DNA from: CAVQBL01 sp963710715
GTDB taxonomy: Bacteria; Pseudomonadota; Gammaproteobacteria; DSM-16500
Direction: 5' to 3'
Length of the DNA: 64,000 nt
Assembly (NCBI GenBank): GCA_963710715.1
Contig: CAVQBL010000013.1
Coordinates: 372,001-436,000, forward strand
Shown here: positions 24,936 through 34,019 of the stretch, one piece after another
Position numbering within the stretch: position 1 is the stretch's first letter
How the letters are laid out: each line of letters opens with the position of its first letter
The notes under the pieces: generated by a model
The model's database searches: none
What the model was told of the DNA's origin: nothing
Seen by the model: only the letters and a program-made list of their open reading frames with translations
Translations under genes and position numbers: made by a program

Positions 24936-25361
24936 ATGCGTACCATTAGTTTAGCGAAAATCATTTTAATCTTAGTGTCATTTTTTAGTGTTGCTATTTA
25001 TGCAGAAGAAGCAAGTCATGGCAATCCTGCTGTCTACACGAAAGATAAACTTGCTATTGTTGTTAGACCAGAACATCCTGAATTTGTTATCAGATTAGAA
25101 TCAAATCGCACAACCGGTTATTCCTGGTTTTTGCGTGCCCATGATAGAAATTTAATTAAAACGGTTAAACATGTTTATGAAGCACCAGAAAATAAAAAGC
25201 TTATGGGCGCACCGGGTTATGAGGTGTGGACTTTTCGTATGAAGCCCGAGGCATTTTCTGTGCCACAACAAACCATTATTCGTTTTATTTACGTACGTCC
25301 TTGGGAAGCATCAAGCAGTGCTACGCAACTTGCGTATAAAGTGACAACGACGACGAAGTGA
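24936..25361 (+). CDS. Chagasin-type cysteine peptidase inhibitor (family I42)
   Basis: 141 residues with a signal peptide (about 1-23, ending IYAEE). The three loops that wedge into papain-like proteases are recognisable: NRTTGY at 57-62 (family NPTTGY), GAPGYEVWTF at 91-100 (GxxG loop) and RPWE at 121-124. The fold is an immunoglobulin-like beta sandwich. Such inhibitors occur in parasitic protozoa and some bacteria, where they block host or own cathepsin-like enzymes. Exported to the periplasm or outside, it could protect an intracellular bacterium from lysosomal cathepsins (inference). It follows lpxK after 48 bp with AGGAG upstream, and converges with the DUF2845-like gene with no spacer. 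Confidence 0.88.
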   Translation: MRTISLAKIILILVSFFSVAIYAEEASHGNPAVYTKDKLAIVVRPEHPEFVIRLESNRTTGYSWFLRAHDRNLIKTVKHVYEAPENKKLMGAPGYEVWTFRMKPEAFSVPQQTIIRFIYVRPWEASSSATQLAYKVTTTTK

Positions 25362-25865
25362 TTATTGCCTAGCTGTCAAAACCCCATCCGTAAATACAAA
25401 TGTTGTTGGTGGGGGTCCATTGTATCGGATGGTGGTGGTTTTTGTCGTTTTAGCATTGGCGTCATTTTCGCTATTTTGATTGCTTTGGTTGATCATGAAA
25501 GCTTTGCCGCAAGCCTTTTCGATAGCTTGTGATGCATCGCCAATTTTTATTGTCGTACCACAAAAACTCGTGCTGTCTGTGCTTGCCGCATTGACGGTAA
25601 TGTTAACGACTTTATCGTCGTTAAATGCTATGTTCATTTGTGAGGTTGTGTTTGAATCTTGAGGATTCGTTTTAACAAAATAACTCCAAATTTGCGACGG
25701 ATTGCTGGTGATGTCATTGGATTTTTCTTCGTCAGGTTTGCCACATTGCTTTATGACGAATTCAAATTTATCTCCAAGATTGATTTGGCCAAAATTAGTT
25801 GGGCAAAACATGGCAAGTGCATTGGTCGATAACATGAAGAGTGGGATAATAAAATAATGTTTCAT
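25362..25865 (-). CDS. Secreted DUF2845-like protein
   Basis: 167 residues with a signal peptide (MKHYFIIPLFMLSTNALA). The mature part carries two CG-type repeats, FEFVIKQCGKPDEE and ASQAIEKACGKAFM, each preceded by a short beta segment (QINLGDK, TIKIGDA), and cysteines that can pair. This duplicated IxxGD...vxxxCGkP pattern is that of DUF2845 proteins, frequent in Legionella; function unknown. Its stop abuts the stop of the chagasin gene. The start has AGGAGG upstream (CTTAGGAGGC on the minus strand). Confidence 0.68.
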   Translation of the reverse strand: MKHYFIIPLFMLSTNALAMFCPTNFGQINLGDKFEFVIKQCGKPDEEKSNDITSNPSQIWSYFVKTNPQDSNTTSQMNIAFNDDKVVNITVNAASTDSTSFCGTTIKIGDASQAIEKACGKAFMINQSNQNSENDANAKTTKTTTIRYNGPPPTTFVFTDGVLTARQ

Positions 25866-25874
25866 TAAAGCCTC

Positions 25875-26747
25875 CTAAGTTGTTTCCTCATCTGACGATG
25901 TCGGTTTATTGGATTTTTTTTCTTCTACTGTAGGTTTGCTTAATATACCATCATCTTGATGCAAAACCCCCGCTCCTGCCCACGGCATGCGTCTATAATA
26001 GGGTTTTTGATCGCCGGGATTAAAAATAGGATATTTAATGATTTCAAAATAAGGAGAGTAATCGAAATCTTTCGGTGTAAATAAATGCGGATTACGCTGA
26101 ATAAATTCAACACCGGTTTCTTTGTTCGGTATAACATGAGGCAGAATGGGAAATTGTACCGAAGTAAATGCTTCAGCGATTAAAGAAGAGCAAATACCAC
26201 TCTCCGGTTCACCAGTAGGTGTTTTAAATAAGCTGGATCCCCAACGCCGCGGTAAAACTCCCCAAGGTAGCAGGAAGCGCGCCAAATCAAGCAATTGGCG
26301 CATATTATAAGGTTGTCCAAGTGATTTAATTGCATATTCAATCACGAGCTGTGCATCACTGGGTGATAAACCAATAGGGCGACAAATGCGGATGTGGTTA
26401 TCACGATACGTATTCAGTGGGGAAACGACTGTGCCTTGTCCCAATAAACCTTCAATGACTAAGCGTATGTTTTCACGTTTTTTCATGTGAATGGCGACTT
26501 CGCGGCGTAAATGATTATCTTCTATGTCATGTAAGCGGCCAATATAAAGAGCGGCATGTGTCCAAGGACTTTGTGTGAGCGAACGAATGATATTACTCAC
26601 TCGGCTCGTTCCTGCAATCAGTAACACATCACCGGGACGAATTTCATATTTCAATCGATTATAATCATAAAATGGCATCTCCGCCGGCGGAGATTCTTTT
26701 GTTAGCCAATTGGTAAGTGCATTAGTCGTTTTATTATATAAATTCAT
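25875..26747 (-). CDS. YiiX/YebB-like permuted NlpC/P60 cysteine hydrolase
   Basis: 290 residues, no signal peptide seen. The core RPGDVLLIAGTSRVSNIIRS, then PWTHAALYIG with catalytic His64, and a later GICSSLIAEAF with catalytic Cys186, give the circularly permuted papain-fold order (His before Cys) of YiiX-like enzymes. Members act on amide or thioester bonds in peptides or lipids. The proline-rich and acidic C-terminus (KKSNKPTSSDEETT) is probably disordered. It lies between purB and the DUF2845-like gene on the same strand, 14 bp downstream of purB, and may be co-transcribed. Confidence 0.78.
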   Translation of the reverse strand: MNLYNKTTNALTNWLTKESPPAEMPFYDYNRLKYEIRPGDVLLIAGTSRVSNIIRSLTQSPWTHAALYIGRLHDIEDNHLRREVAIHMKKRENIRLVIEGLLGQGTVVSPLNTYRDNHIRICRPIGLSPSDAQLVIEYAIKSLGQPYNMRQLLDLARFLLPWGVLPRRWGSSLFKTPTGEPESGICSSLIAEAFTSVQFPILPHVIPNKETGVEFIQRNPHLFTPKDFDYSPYFEIIKYPIFNPGDQKPYYRRMPWAGAGVLHQDDGILSKPTVEEKKSNKPTSSDEETT

Positions 26748-26761
26748 ACGTGTTCTTGGCC

Positions 26762-28129
26762 TTATATTTTTTTTGCAAGATCAGCTGCATAACCTAAATA
26801 ATTACTGGGTGTTAAACGATATAATTGTTGTTTTACTTCATCAGGAAGAGATAATTCTGCAATAAATTGATGTAACATGGTTTTATTAATTTTTTTTCCA
26901 CGAGTAAACGATTTTAATTTTTCATACGGCTGCAGAATTCCAAAACGTCGCATCATGGTTTGAATAGGTTCAGCCAACACTTCCCAATGTTCATCCAGTG
27001 CTGTTGCAATGACATCAGAATCAGGCGCCACTTTTTGTAATCCTTTGCAAGTAGATTGGTAGGCGAGTAATGCATGTCCTATCGCAACACCCATATTACG
27101 TAATACAGTTGAATCAGTGAGATCACGTTGCCAACGTGAAATCGGCAGTTTGATTGCCATATGTTCGAGTAATGCGTTTGCAATACCCAGATTCCCTTCA
27201 GCATTTTCAAAATCAATCGGATTAACTTTGTGTGGCATAGCAGAGGACCCAACTTCATGCTGAAAAGATTTCAGTTTGAAATAGTTAAGCGCAATGTATC
27301 CCCACATATCGCGATTAAAATCAATCAAAATAGTATTGATGCGCATTAAAATATTGAATAGCTCTGCTATATAATCATGCGGTTCAATTTGTGTTGTGTA
27401 AGGATTCCAAATTAATCCAAGTTTATTCACTAAATTTTTGCTGAATTGTTGCCAATCTACATTGGGGTAAACCACGGTGAGTGCATTATAGTTGCCGGAT
27501 GCGCCATTCATTTTCCCTAAAATGGGGGCATTGCTAAGTTGGTCAATTTGCCGCTGCAAACGCATGGCGACATTAGCCATTTCTTTGCCGACAGTTGTTG
27601 GGGTGGCGGGTTGGCCATGAGTATGGGCCAACATAGCAAGATCAGCATATTGATGCGCAAATGTTTTAAGCGTTGAAAGCAATTCATCAAGAGCAGGTAG
27701 AATACATTGCTGTCTCGCAGTCATAAGCATGAGTGCGTGAGCGAGATTATTAATATCTTCAGAAGTACAGCCAAAGTGGATAAATTCACTGATTTTTGCA
27801 AGTTCATTGTTTCCTTCAATGCGCTCTTTAATAAAGTATTCAATTGCTTTAACGTCGTGATTGATGCCAGATTCAATGTGTTTAATGCGTAAAGCATCTT
27901 GTTCAGAAAAGTTTTCATAAATACCGTTTAGCAAGTCTTGCGCATGACGGCTGAGAGGCGGGAGCTCAGGTAGGTTTGCATATTCAGCTAATATTTGTAA
28001 CCAGCGAATTTCAACTAGGATGCGAAATTTCATTAAACCATATTCGCTGAAAATAGGGCGTAAACCGCTCATTTTCGCTTGGTAACGGCCGTCGAGGGGT
28101 GAAAGTGCTGTGAGTGAAAATGTGTTCAT
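26762..28129 (-). CDS. purB: Adenylosuccinate lyase
   Basis: 455 residues, the length of the E. coli-type enzyme. It cleaves SAICAR and adenylosuccinate in purine synthesis. Signature motifs: SPLDGRYQ near the N-terminus, FGCTSEDINNLAHALM, AHTHGQPATPTTVGKEMA with the catalytic His, and the mobile loop SSAMPHKVNPIDFENAEGN. The ATG overlaps the hflD stop by four bases, as in many gammaproteobacteria (mnmA-hflD-purB). Confidence 0.97.
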   Translation of the reverse strand: MNTFSLTALSPLDGRYQAKMSGLRPIFSEYGLMKFRILVEIRWLQILAEYANLPELPPLSRHAQDLLNGIYENFSEQDALRIKHIESGINHDVKAIEYFIKERIEGNNELAKISEFIHFGCTSEDINNLAHALMLMTARQQCILPALDELLSTLKTFAHQYADLAMLAHTHGQPATPTTVGKEMANVAMRLQRQIDQLSNAPILGKMNGASGNYNALTVVYPNVDWQQFSKNLVNKLGLIWNPYTTQIEPHDYIAELFNILMRINTILIDFNRDMWGYIALNYFKLKSFQHEVGSSAMPHKVNPIDFENAEGNLGIANALLEHMAIKLPISRWQRDLTDSTVLRNMGVAIGHALLAYQSTCKGLQKVAPDSDVIATALDEHWEVLAEPIQTMMRRFGILQPYEKLKSFTRGKKINKTMLHQFIAELSLPDEVKQQLYRLTPSNYLGYAADLAKKI

Positions 28130-28755
28130 ATAATTAATAGTTTCTCCGCGCTCGCTTTTATTTTACCGCGTGAAAAAAGAAATTGTAACCTCGATCCTCC
28201 TGATTGTCTCCAAAGTACGGCTGAACGTATTCCAGCTAACAACAGGGCCCGAATTTTATCCATATTTTCTCGGACATTTAAAATGCGTTCATTCCCAAAA
28301 ATAATGACGCGCAATTTAAATGTGCTGACTGTATTGAGATAGATATCTGCGAGATTGGTAATGACCGTTGGGTGAGTCAGAGAAAAATAGTTCACTTGTT
28401 TTTGTGTTTGTTGAATGCGTTTGGTAAGCGTATGCAAAATATCAGGCGAACGGTAGAGTTTTTTTTGTAAATGAATGAGCGACATGATATAGCGGCTTTG
28501 TAAGGGATCGATTTTTTGGTTAGCGCTGAAAGTGTGAATCAATTGTTTTAAGCCGAGTTGTATTTTTGGCATACCGCCATAAACACTGGGTACATCAGCA
28601 GCTTGTGTTTGGAAAATACTAAGAATACTCGCACAAAAAGCGTCTTCGTGTGTGATTTTTCCCGTCTGCGTCAGTTCTCGAACTAAAGCAATAGCCTGAA
28701 AAATTCCTGCGAGAGAAAGCGCTATATTGCTGTAATTGTCTTGCAAGTCTATCAC
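28126..28755 (-). CDS. hflD: High frequency lysogenization protein HflD homologue
   Basis: 209 residues, all helical. The opening NIALSLAGIFQAIALVRELTQTG and the internal YIMSLIHLQKKLYRSPDILHTL match HflD (YcfC), a membrane-associated protein whose housekeeping role is unclear. The assignment is strengthened by the conserved order mnmA-hflD-purB. The stop overlaps the purB start. Confidence 0.9.
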   Translation of the reverse strand: MIDLQDNYSNIALSLAGIFQAIALVRELTQTGKITHEDAFCASILSIFQTQAADVPSVYGGMPKIQLGLKQLIHTFSANQKIDPLQSRYIMSLIHLQKKLYRSPDILHTLTKRIQQTQKQVNYFSLTHPTVITNLADIYLNTVSTFKLRVIIFGNERILNVRENMDKIRALLLAGIRSAVLWRQSGGSRLQFLFSRGKIKASAEKLLII

Positions 28756-28770
28756 TCCAAAAAATCTATT

Positions 28771-29859
28771 TTATATAATAACCCCGCCCCCTAGACAAAC
28801 TTCATCTTGGTAAAAAACTGCGGATTGTCCAGGCGTAATTGCTCGCTGCGGTTGATCAAAGGTAATTTTATATTGTGTCTCATTAATAGGCTCGATGATA
28901 CACGGTTGATCGGCTTGACGGTAGCGGGTTTTGGCAAAGATTTTAAATGGAAACTGGCATGGTCTACCATTAATCCAATGTGTTTGTTCAACAAGCAGCG
29001 CTTGCGTATAAAGAGCAGGGTGGTCGTGACCCTGCGCTACGATGAGTGTATTCCGTTCCAGGTTTTTTGCAGCGACATACCAGGGCGCTTCTAAGGTGTT
29101 TTTTTGCCCACCAATTTTTAAGCCTTGTCGTTGGCCAAGGGTATAAAACATCAAGCCATCATGTGTGCCAATGGTTTTTCCCTCAATGGTTTCAATTTTT
29201 CCAGGTTGTGCAGGCAAATATTCATTTAAAAATGTTTTAAATTTGCGTTCACCGATAAAGCAAATGCCTGTACTGTCTTTTTTAGCATGGTTTTTAAAAC
29301 CTGCTTTTTTAGCGATTTCACGAATGGATTTTTTTGTTAATTCTCCGAGCGGAAATAGACTTTGTGCTAATTGTTCCTGAGTAAGGGTATATAAGAAATA
29401 GCTTTGATCTTTGGTGTTATCTAATGCTTTTAAGAGATCAAAGGAATGGTTAGTGTTTTGGCTGCAGCGTGCATAATGTCCTGTGGCAATATAATCTGCA
29501 CCACGTTGTTTAGCATAATGCAAAAATGCTTTAAATTTTATTTCTTTGTTGCAAACAATATCCGGGTTGGGGGTACGACCTGCTCGATATTCAGCAAGAA
29601 AATCAGTGAAAACACGCTCCCAATACTCAGCAGCGAAATTAACGCGATGCAATTCGATTTTAAGTAAGTCACAAACTGTTTGAGCATCAGCCATGTCGAC
29701 ACTGGCAGGGCAATACGTATCAGTGTCGTCGGCTTCCCAGTTTTTCATAAACACACCTTCGACGTGGTGTCCTTGTTCTTTTAACAAGAGCGCCGCGACA
29801 GAGGAGTCAACGCCCCCAGACATGCCTACAATAATATGTTTTGGTGCAGAAGTTTTCAT
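28771..29859 (-). CDS. mnmA: tRNA-specific 2-thiouridylase MnmA
   Basis: 362 residues. MnmA adds sulfur to U34 of tRNA-Lys, -Glu and -Gln. The PP-loop ATP site is VGMSGGVDSSVAALLL, the catalytic cysteines lie in NPDIVCNKEIKF and STGICFIGERKF, and TGHYAR follows the first. The C-terminal beta barrel ends GQSAVFYQDEVCLGGGVI, typical of the family. It is the first gene of the mnmA-hflD-purB run. Confidence 0.97.
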   Translation of the reverse strand: MKTSAPKHIIVGMSGGVDSSVAALLLKEQGHHVEGVFMKNWEADDTDTYCPASVDMADAQTVCDLLKIELHRVNFAAEYWERVFTDFLAEYRAGRTPNPDIVCNKEIKFKAFLHYAKQRGADYIATGHYARCSQNTNHSFDLLKALDNTKDQSYFLYTLTQEQLAQSLFPLGELTKKSIREIAKKAGFKNHAKKDSTGICFIGERKFKTFLNEYLPAQPGKIETIEGKTIGTHDGLMFYTLGQRQGLKIGGQKNTLEAPWYVAAKNLERNTLIVAQGHDHPALYTQALLVEQTHWINGRPCQFPFKIFAKTRYRQADQPCIIEPINETQYKITFDQPQRAITPGQSAVFYQDEVCLGGGVII

Positions 29860-29926
29860 GTATTAATTGCTTGATTGAAAATAATACGAAGTATACAATA
29901 AACTGTTATTTTTTAGGAGAGATTAA

Positions 29927-31579
29927 ATGAAGATAAAAGCTGTCTTTTTAAGTTTGCTAGTGTTGTGCGCAGCATCTCAAGTTTTTGCAAAAGATAAGGT
30001 TGATGAGCTTGCGTTTATTAAACAATTGGCAGCTATTAGTCAGCGAGCTGAAGGTTTATCTTTATGGCCTGGCTTTCAGTTTAATGCTAAGCCACTGATA
30101 GTAGGTTTTGAATCAGAAAGCGCTAAAGAAGATAATATGCACCTTTATGCTTTTAATTTAGCTGCTAAAAATACAGAGTGGCAGGCGCTTGCTATTAAAA
30201 CATCAGCCAAACCTGTTTACTTCATGTCACACGATGGTATTGGTATGGCTGGGTTTTATCCAACTCTTAATAAACCCTATTTAAATGTGGATGGACAAGA
30301 TTCTGTTCCTGCTCAGTTCATCGATTATCTTGGAGAAGACGGAAATAAGTCTTCTATGATCCAAATTCCTTTTGCTTTCTATGAACAGGTGCAATCTCCT
30401 TATGCGAAGACTTTAATGGAGAACCATTTTAAAGCTGCGCGTTACCCTTATGATGAATTTAATAAACTTGAAAGTGTGACCTTATTGCTGCTGCAAAACA
30501 AGATTTTGGCAGATTATTTTAAAAACCAAAATCAAGAGTCATTAAAAGATTATGCCGCTGTTTATCAATATCGCGCGAATCTTTTAGAAAAAGATGCGCT
30601 TAATGTGGAGGATAAATTACTTAACAGTAGGTTAACGTATGTTTCCTTAAAAGCTGTCTATAAAAATACGGCAGACATTTATCAAGCTTTACAGAAAGAC
30701 TTGATAGCGAGTGATGAGGAAATAGATGCTTTCTTAACTGATCCGCAACACCTCTCAGATACATTAGGTAATATTTACTATACATTGCTTCCTGCTGTTG
30801 GAGTGGCCTTGGATGATTTAATGCCTACCTGGAAACAAGCGGTTGAAAGTAACCAAAGCTCTGCAAATGAGATGTTAGTTCAACATTTTCATATGAGCGA
30901 GAGTGAGCTTGCTGCGCGTGTGAATGCAGTGAAAAAGAACTATGCTTATGCTGCTTTGTCTAATCAAGTTAAAGCTAAAATCTCTCCTTATTTGGACCGC
31001 ATGCAAGAAGCGCAAATGAATTATAAAAACATGCCGGGTGTCGAGTTGGTAGTGCCTAGCGGTGGACATTATTCGTTGTGGCTGCGCGGCGATGATTTTG
31101 AAATTAATCTTCGCAACAGCTTAATAATTTCTATTAGCGAGGGCGAGCTTTTTGATGGCAGAGTCACAATGCGTAGTATACCTTTCATGTATACTTATGA
31201 CAGCGGGTATTTTCCTTCTCATGGCCAAGCAGATGTGGGAACAGGGGAAGCTAGATTCAAACTGGGCTTAGGTTCTCTATTAAAATTGGATGGTACAACT
31301 GAGATCACTCTGGATGTTTTCATGAAACGAAAAACGCGTATTCCCTTTCATGAATTGGTGATAACAGATAAAACGCAGCCTGATTTATCAATTCATATCC
31401 AAGCGAAAAACGCAGGAGAACAATACAGCATAGAAACATTGAATGAGCAGGTAGTTGTTAAAGCAGAATTTCCTGTTCTGAAAAGAGCTGCGGTTTCTGT
31501 TTTCCCCCAACTGAAAGCAGCTCATGAAAAATTAGAGTCGAAAAACGGTAAATATCGCCACGTTATCTATCGTCGCTAA
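29927..31579 (+). CDS. Large secreted protein of unknown function
   Basis: 550 residues with a signal peptide (about 1-21, CAASQVFA-KD) and a strong ribosome site (AGGAGAG). I do not recognise the family. The first about 200 residues look alpha/beta with LSLWPGFQFNAKPLIVGF near the start, which is reminiscent of secreted hydrolase-like proteins that begin by naming a cofactor or substrate pocket. The middle (200-370) is mostly helical. The C-terminal 180 residues are beta-rich (GGHYSLWLRGDDFEINLRN, RIPFHELVITDK). No cysteine in the mature part except none conserved, no membrane segment. It stands alone between divergent mnmA and the convergent ankyrin gene. Confidence 0.6.
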   Translation: MKIKAVFLSLLVLCAASQVFAKDKVDELAFIKQLAAISQRAEGLSLWPGFQFNAKPLIVGFESESAKEDNMHLYAFNLAAKNTEWQALAIKTSAKPVYFMSHDGIGMAGFYPTLNKPYLNVDGQDSVPAQFIDYLGEDGNKSSMIQIPFAFYEQVQSPYAKTLMENHFKAARYPYDEFNKLESVTLLLLQNKILADYFKNQNQESLKDYAAVYQYRANLLEKDALNVEDKLLNSRLTYVSLKAVYKNTADIYQALQKDLIASDEEIDAFLTDPQHLSDTLGNIYYTLLPAVGVALDDLMPTWKQAVESNQSSANEMLVQHFHMSESELAARVNAVKKNYAYAALSNQVKAKISPYLDRMQEAQMNYKNMPGVELVVPSGGHYSLWLRGDDFEINLRNSLIISISEGELFDGRVTMRSIPFMYTYDSGYFPSHGQADVGTGEARFKLGLGSLLKLDGTTEITLDVFMKRKTRIPFHELVITDKTQPDLSIHIQAKNAGEQYSIETLNEQVVVKAEFPVLKRAAVSVFPQLKAAHEKLESKNGKYRHVIYRR

Positions 31580-31628
31580 ATTAATGGTATTATAACCTCC
31601 TCACCCGGTTCGTGTTGCAAAAACTTGT

Positions 31629-31652
31629 CCCCGCATGCTTTTTAAGCGTGGG
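31629..31652. repeat. Intergenic hairpin between convergent genes
   Basis: CCCGCATGCTT and AAGCGTGGG pair around a TTT loop with one bulge. It is in the 120-bp gap between the ends of the 29927 and 31703 genes; without a T-run it is not a clear terminator. Confidence 0.4.
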
Positions 31653-31702
31653 AGTGCAATGCGAGCCTTATCTTCTCCTCCGATCCAATCTAAATCCTCT
31701 AA

Positions 31703-33838
31703 TTACGGAAGGGGTTTGTAAGCAACATTTGTACCAGAATGAGCTGTAGCCCCTGAGCTAGCTGAAGCAGCAACCGCTGGAAACTGCCTTGGGTAACGAG
31801 GATCATGTTTTGAATCATTTTGCCTAGCCGTAGAGGACGATAAAAGCAGCTCCTGTGAAGGATCAGTTACATTGTTATTATGCTTGTCGTCTCGATCATA
31901 GCTATTGGGTAATACTGCATAAGTAGCCTGTGGTGCCGGCTTTCTATGCTTGCTGTCCCGGCCTGAGTTTTGGTGTGTATAGGGTAATCTTGCATAAGTA
32001 GCCTGTGGCACTCGTTCATTGTGTTTTTTTGTTTCCGCTGCGCGAGCTTCTTCCATTTTCCAATCTTGTTCGCGAATTTTTTCCATTTCCTGCTTTAGTA
32101 CACCAATCAACTGCCGAGTATTCTTGATTTCGTTGTCAAAAGAGCGAGGTATATACATTAAACCCTGCCTAAAAACAATGCGTCCTTCTGCAGATAATTG
32201 ATCTAATGGCAAACTAGGGACGTTTGACTCATGGCAACAAAAATATTTTCCTGCGTACGTTAATCCTAGTAGTGACATAGGAGCGAAGGAACCACCAAGA
32301 GTGATTGCCCCAATGCCACTGCCCCAAACTGAACAACCTGCCGGCGAACAACTAATGCCAGAGATCATAAAGGCAGGAAGAAATGCCGAAAATCCACACT
32401 TCACCCTGTGTTCACCTATACAATATTGCATTAAACTCATTTTCCCATAGACTTGCAATTCATTTATTATCCCGTTAATCTTTGCTAGTGGTACTGAAAA
32501 AGATGCGAGTTGTCTGCTCCTGGCCAAGTGTGCAATATAAGGCGATGTTAATGCAAAATTTGAATAAATCTCATTCCGAGGTAGAAATTCAGTAATCTTA
32601 AAGATAATTTTTCCATCTTGTCTAAGAAGCTCATTGTTTTTGTTGCGGCCTTGAAGAAGTAAACCTTTATTCGTATTTACTCTTGATTCGGCAAATCTAT
32701 TCAATAAAACATTGTTTGCGCCAAAACGTCTTAAATTTTCTTCTAAAAAATCCAGTTTGTCTTCGGCTTGCATTTCTGCTTCATGCTCTTCTGGCCATTG
32801 TGATTTTAATAATATATTTAATACTTGCTCGTTCACGTCTAAACTGTGACAACTCGCTAATAAAAATATTTCACGTAGTGTAGAATTGAACGTAGAACTG
32901 AATGTCTCAAAGTCTTTCCATGATTTCAATTTATGCAACACAAAAATTTCTTCTACTTTGTAACGAATAACTAATTCATGAATATGATTATTTAGGGTAT
33001 ATCCTGCTTGTAAAATTTGTTTTAGATCGCCCCATTGCTCCTGTCGTATCAATTCATTTACATAAGTATAAATATCTACCCCGTTTGCTAATTTCCACGG
33101 AAGGTAAGTCTCATCATTTGGCAAATCGTCAACAGATTTTGCGTCTGTTATTTTGGTGGCCATAGCAATATAATCTTTTTCTTCTATTGCTTTAAGTAAA
33201 GGTTGCTCAGATGCCAAAGCTGTCGCCGCTAGGGATTTTTCACTCTGTATCTTTGTACCTAAGCTAATTAAACGCATACCTATAGTGTTTAGGGATTCTT
33301 TTTGCTGACGTACCACGTAATAAACTGCGCCTGCTAAATTATTGATGATTTTAGTTTGTAAAGCGGGATCCAAAGAAGGGAGCACATCATTTAGCATGCG
33401 AAGCGCATAATCGTTTTTGTCACGAGTCAATGCAGTAAAAAATAAAATATGAAATATTTCTGAGTTGATCTCATCGGGATTACATAAGCGAGTACATGTT
33501 TTATCTGTTCCTGGCGCAAAATAAAGTAAACTAGAAAATAAATTTCCGTAATTTCTTGCTTTTATTTTAGATAACAAATGATCAGTATTCTCTTTTCGCT
33601 CATTAGGATCAGCGCCATAAACAAGCAATAAAACAGCCATATCAAGACGGCCAAGAGACACAGCCAGTTCCAGAGGGGTAAGACCAGTATCTTCATCAAT
33701 CCCATTAATGTTTCTTTCTTTTTCGTCAAAAGCGTTAGGGTGGCCGTACTTTGAAGGCTTATACTTATAGTTGAGTATCTCTTTGAGTGAGGTTAAATTT
33801 TTTGTCAAAATGGCATGGGAAAGGGAATGACTCTTCAT
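31703..33838 (-). CDS. Ankyrin-repeat protein with membrane segment and tyrosine motifs
   Basis: 711 residues. Near the N-terminus one clear ankyrin repeat pair is present (TGLTPLELAVSLGRLDMAVL, then GADPNERKEN). The middle is helical with a possible F-box-like stretch (KITEFLPRNEIYSNFALT at about 425). A hydrophobic, glycine-rich region at about 490-545 (FLPAFMISGISC, SGIGAITLGGSF) could insert in a membrane. The tail is polar and carries two near-identical motifs, PQATYARLP and PQATYAVLP, about 25 residues apart. It has its own promoter (33877-33904). No secretion signal peptide; Dot/Icm export is the inferred route. Confidence 0.75.
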   Translation of the reverse strand: MKSHSLSHAILTKNLTSLKEILNYKYKPSKYGHPNAFDEKERNINGIDEDTGLTPLELAVSLGRLDMAVLLLVYGADPNERKENTDHLLSKIKARNYGNLFSSLLYFAPGTDKTCTRLCNPDEINSEIFHILFFTALTRDKNDYALRMLNDVLPSLDPALQTKIINNLAGAVYYVVRQQKESLNTIGMRLISLGTKIQSEKSLAATALASEQPLLKAIEEKDYIAMATKITDAKSVDDLPNDETYLPWKLANGVDIYTYVNELIRQEQWGDLKQILQAGYTLNNHIHELVIRYKVEEIFVLHKLKSWKDFETFSSTFNSTLREIFLLASCHSLDVNEQVLNILLKSQWPEEHEAEMQAEDKLDFLEENLRRFGANNVLLNRFAESRVNTNKGLLLQGRNKNNELLRQDGKIIFKITEFLPRNEIYSNFALTSPYIAHLARSRQLASFSVPLAKINGIINELQVYGKMSLMQYCIGEHRVKCGFSAFLPAFMISGISCSPAGCSVWGSGIGAITLGGSFAPMSLLGLTYAGKYFCCHESNVPSLPLDQLSAEGRIVFRQGLMYIPRSFDNEIKNTRQLIGVLKQEMEKIREQDWKMEEARAAETKKHNERVPQATYARLPYTHQNSGRDSKHRKPAPQATYAVLPNSYDRDDKHNNNVTDPSQELLLSSSTARQNDSKHDPRYPRQFPAVAASASSGATAHSGTNVAYKPLP

Positions 33839-33876
33839 CTTATTATCCTCGGTAATTAATACTAATAACTGTGCAA

Positions 33877-33904
33877 ATTTTACCTAAAAAGACAGGGTAG
33901 TCAA
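33877..33904 (-). promoter_or_regulatory. Sigma-70-type promoter for the ankyrin gene
   Basis: On the minus strand TTGACT (33899-33904) and TAAAAT (33877-33882) are 16 bases apart, 39 bp upstream of the ATG at 33838. CGAGGAT precedes the start as ribosome site. Confidence 0.6.
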
Positions 33905-34019
33905 TAAATTATTCAGTTTCTGATTCATGCCCTCCGGTTGATAGCCTTTGTTTACCAGCGGTCTACTTGATGATAGATTGTTTACAGTGCTGAGGTATCT
34001 TTAACATATAAGGCAATCT

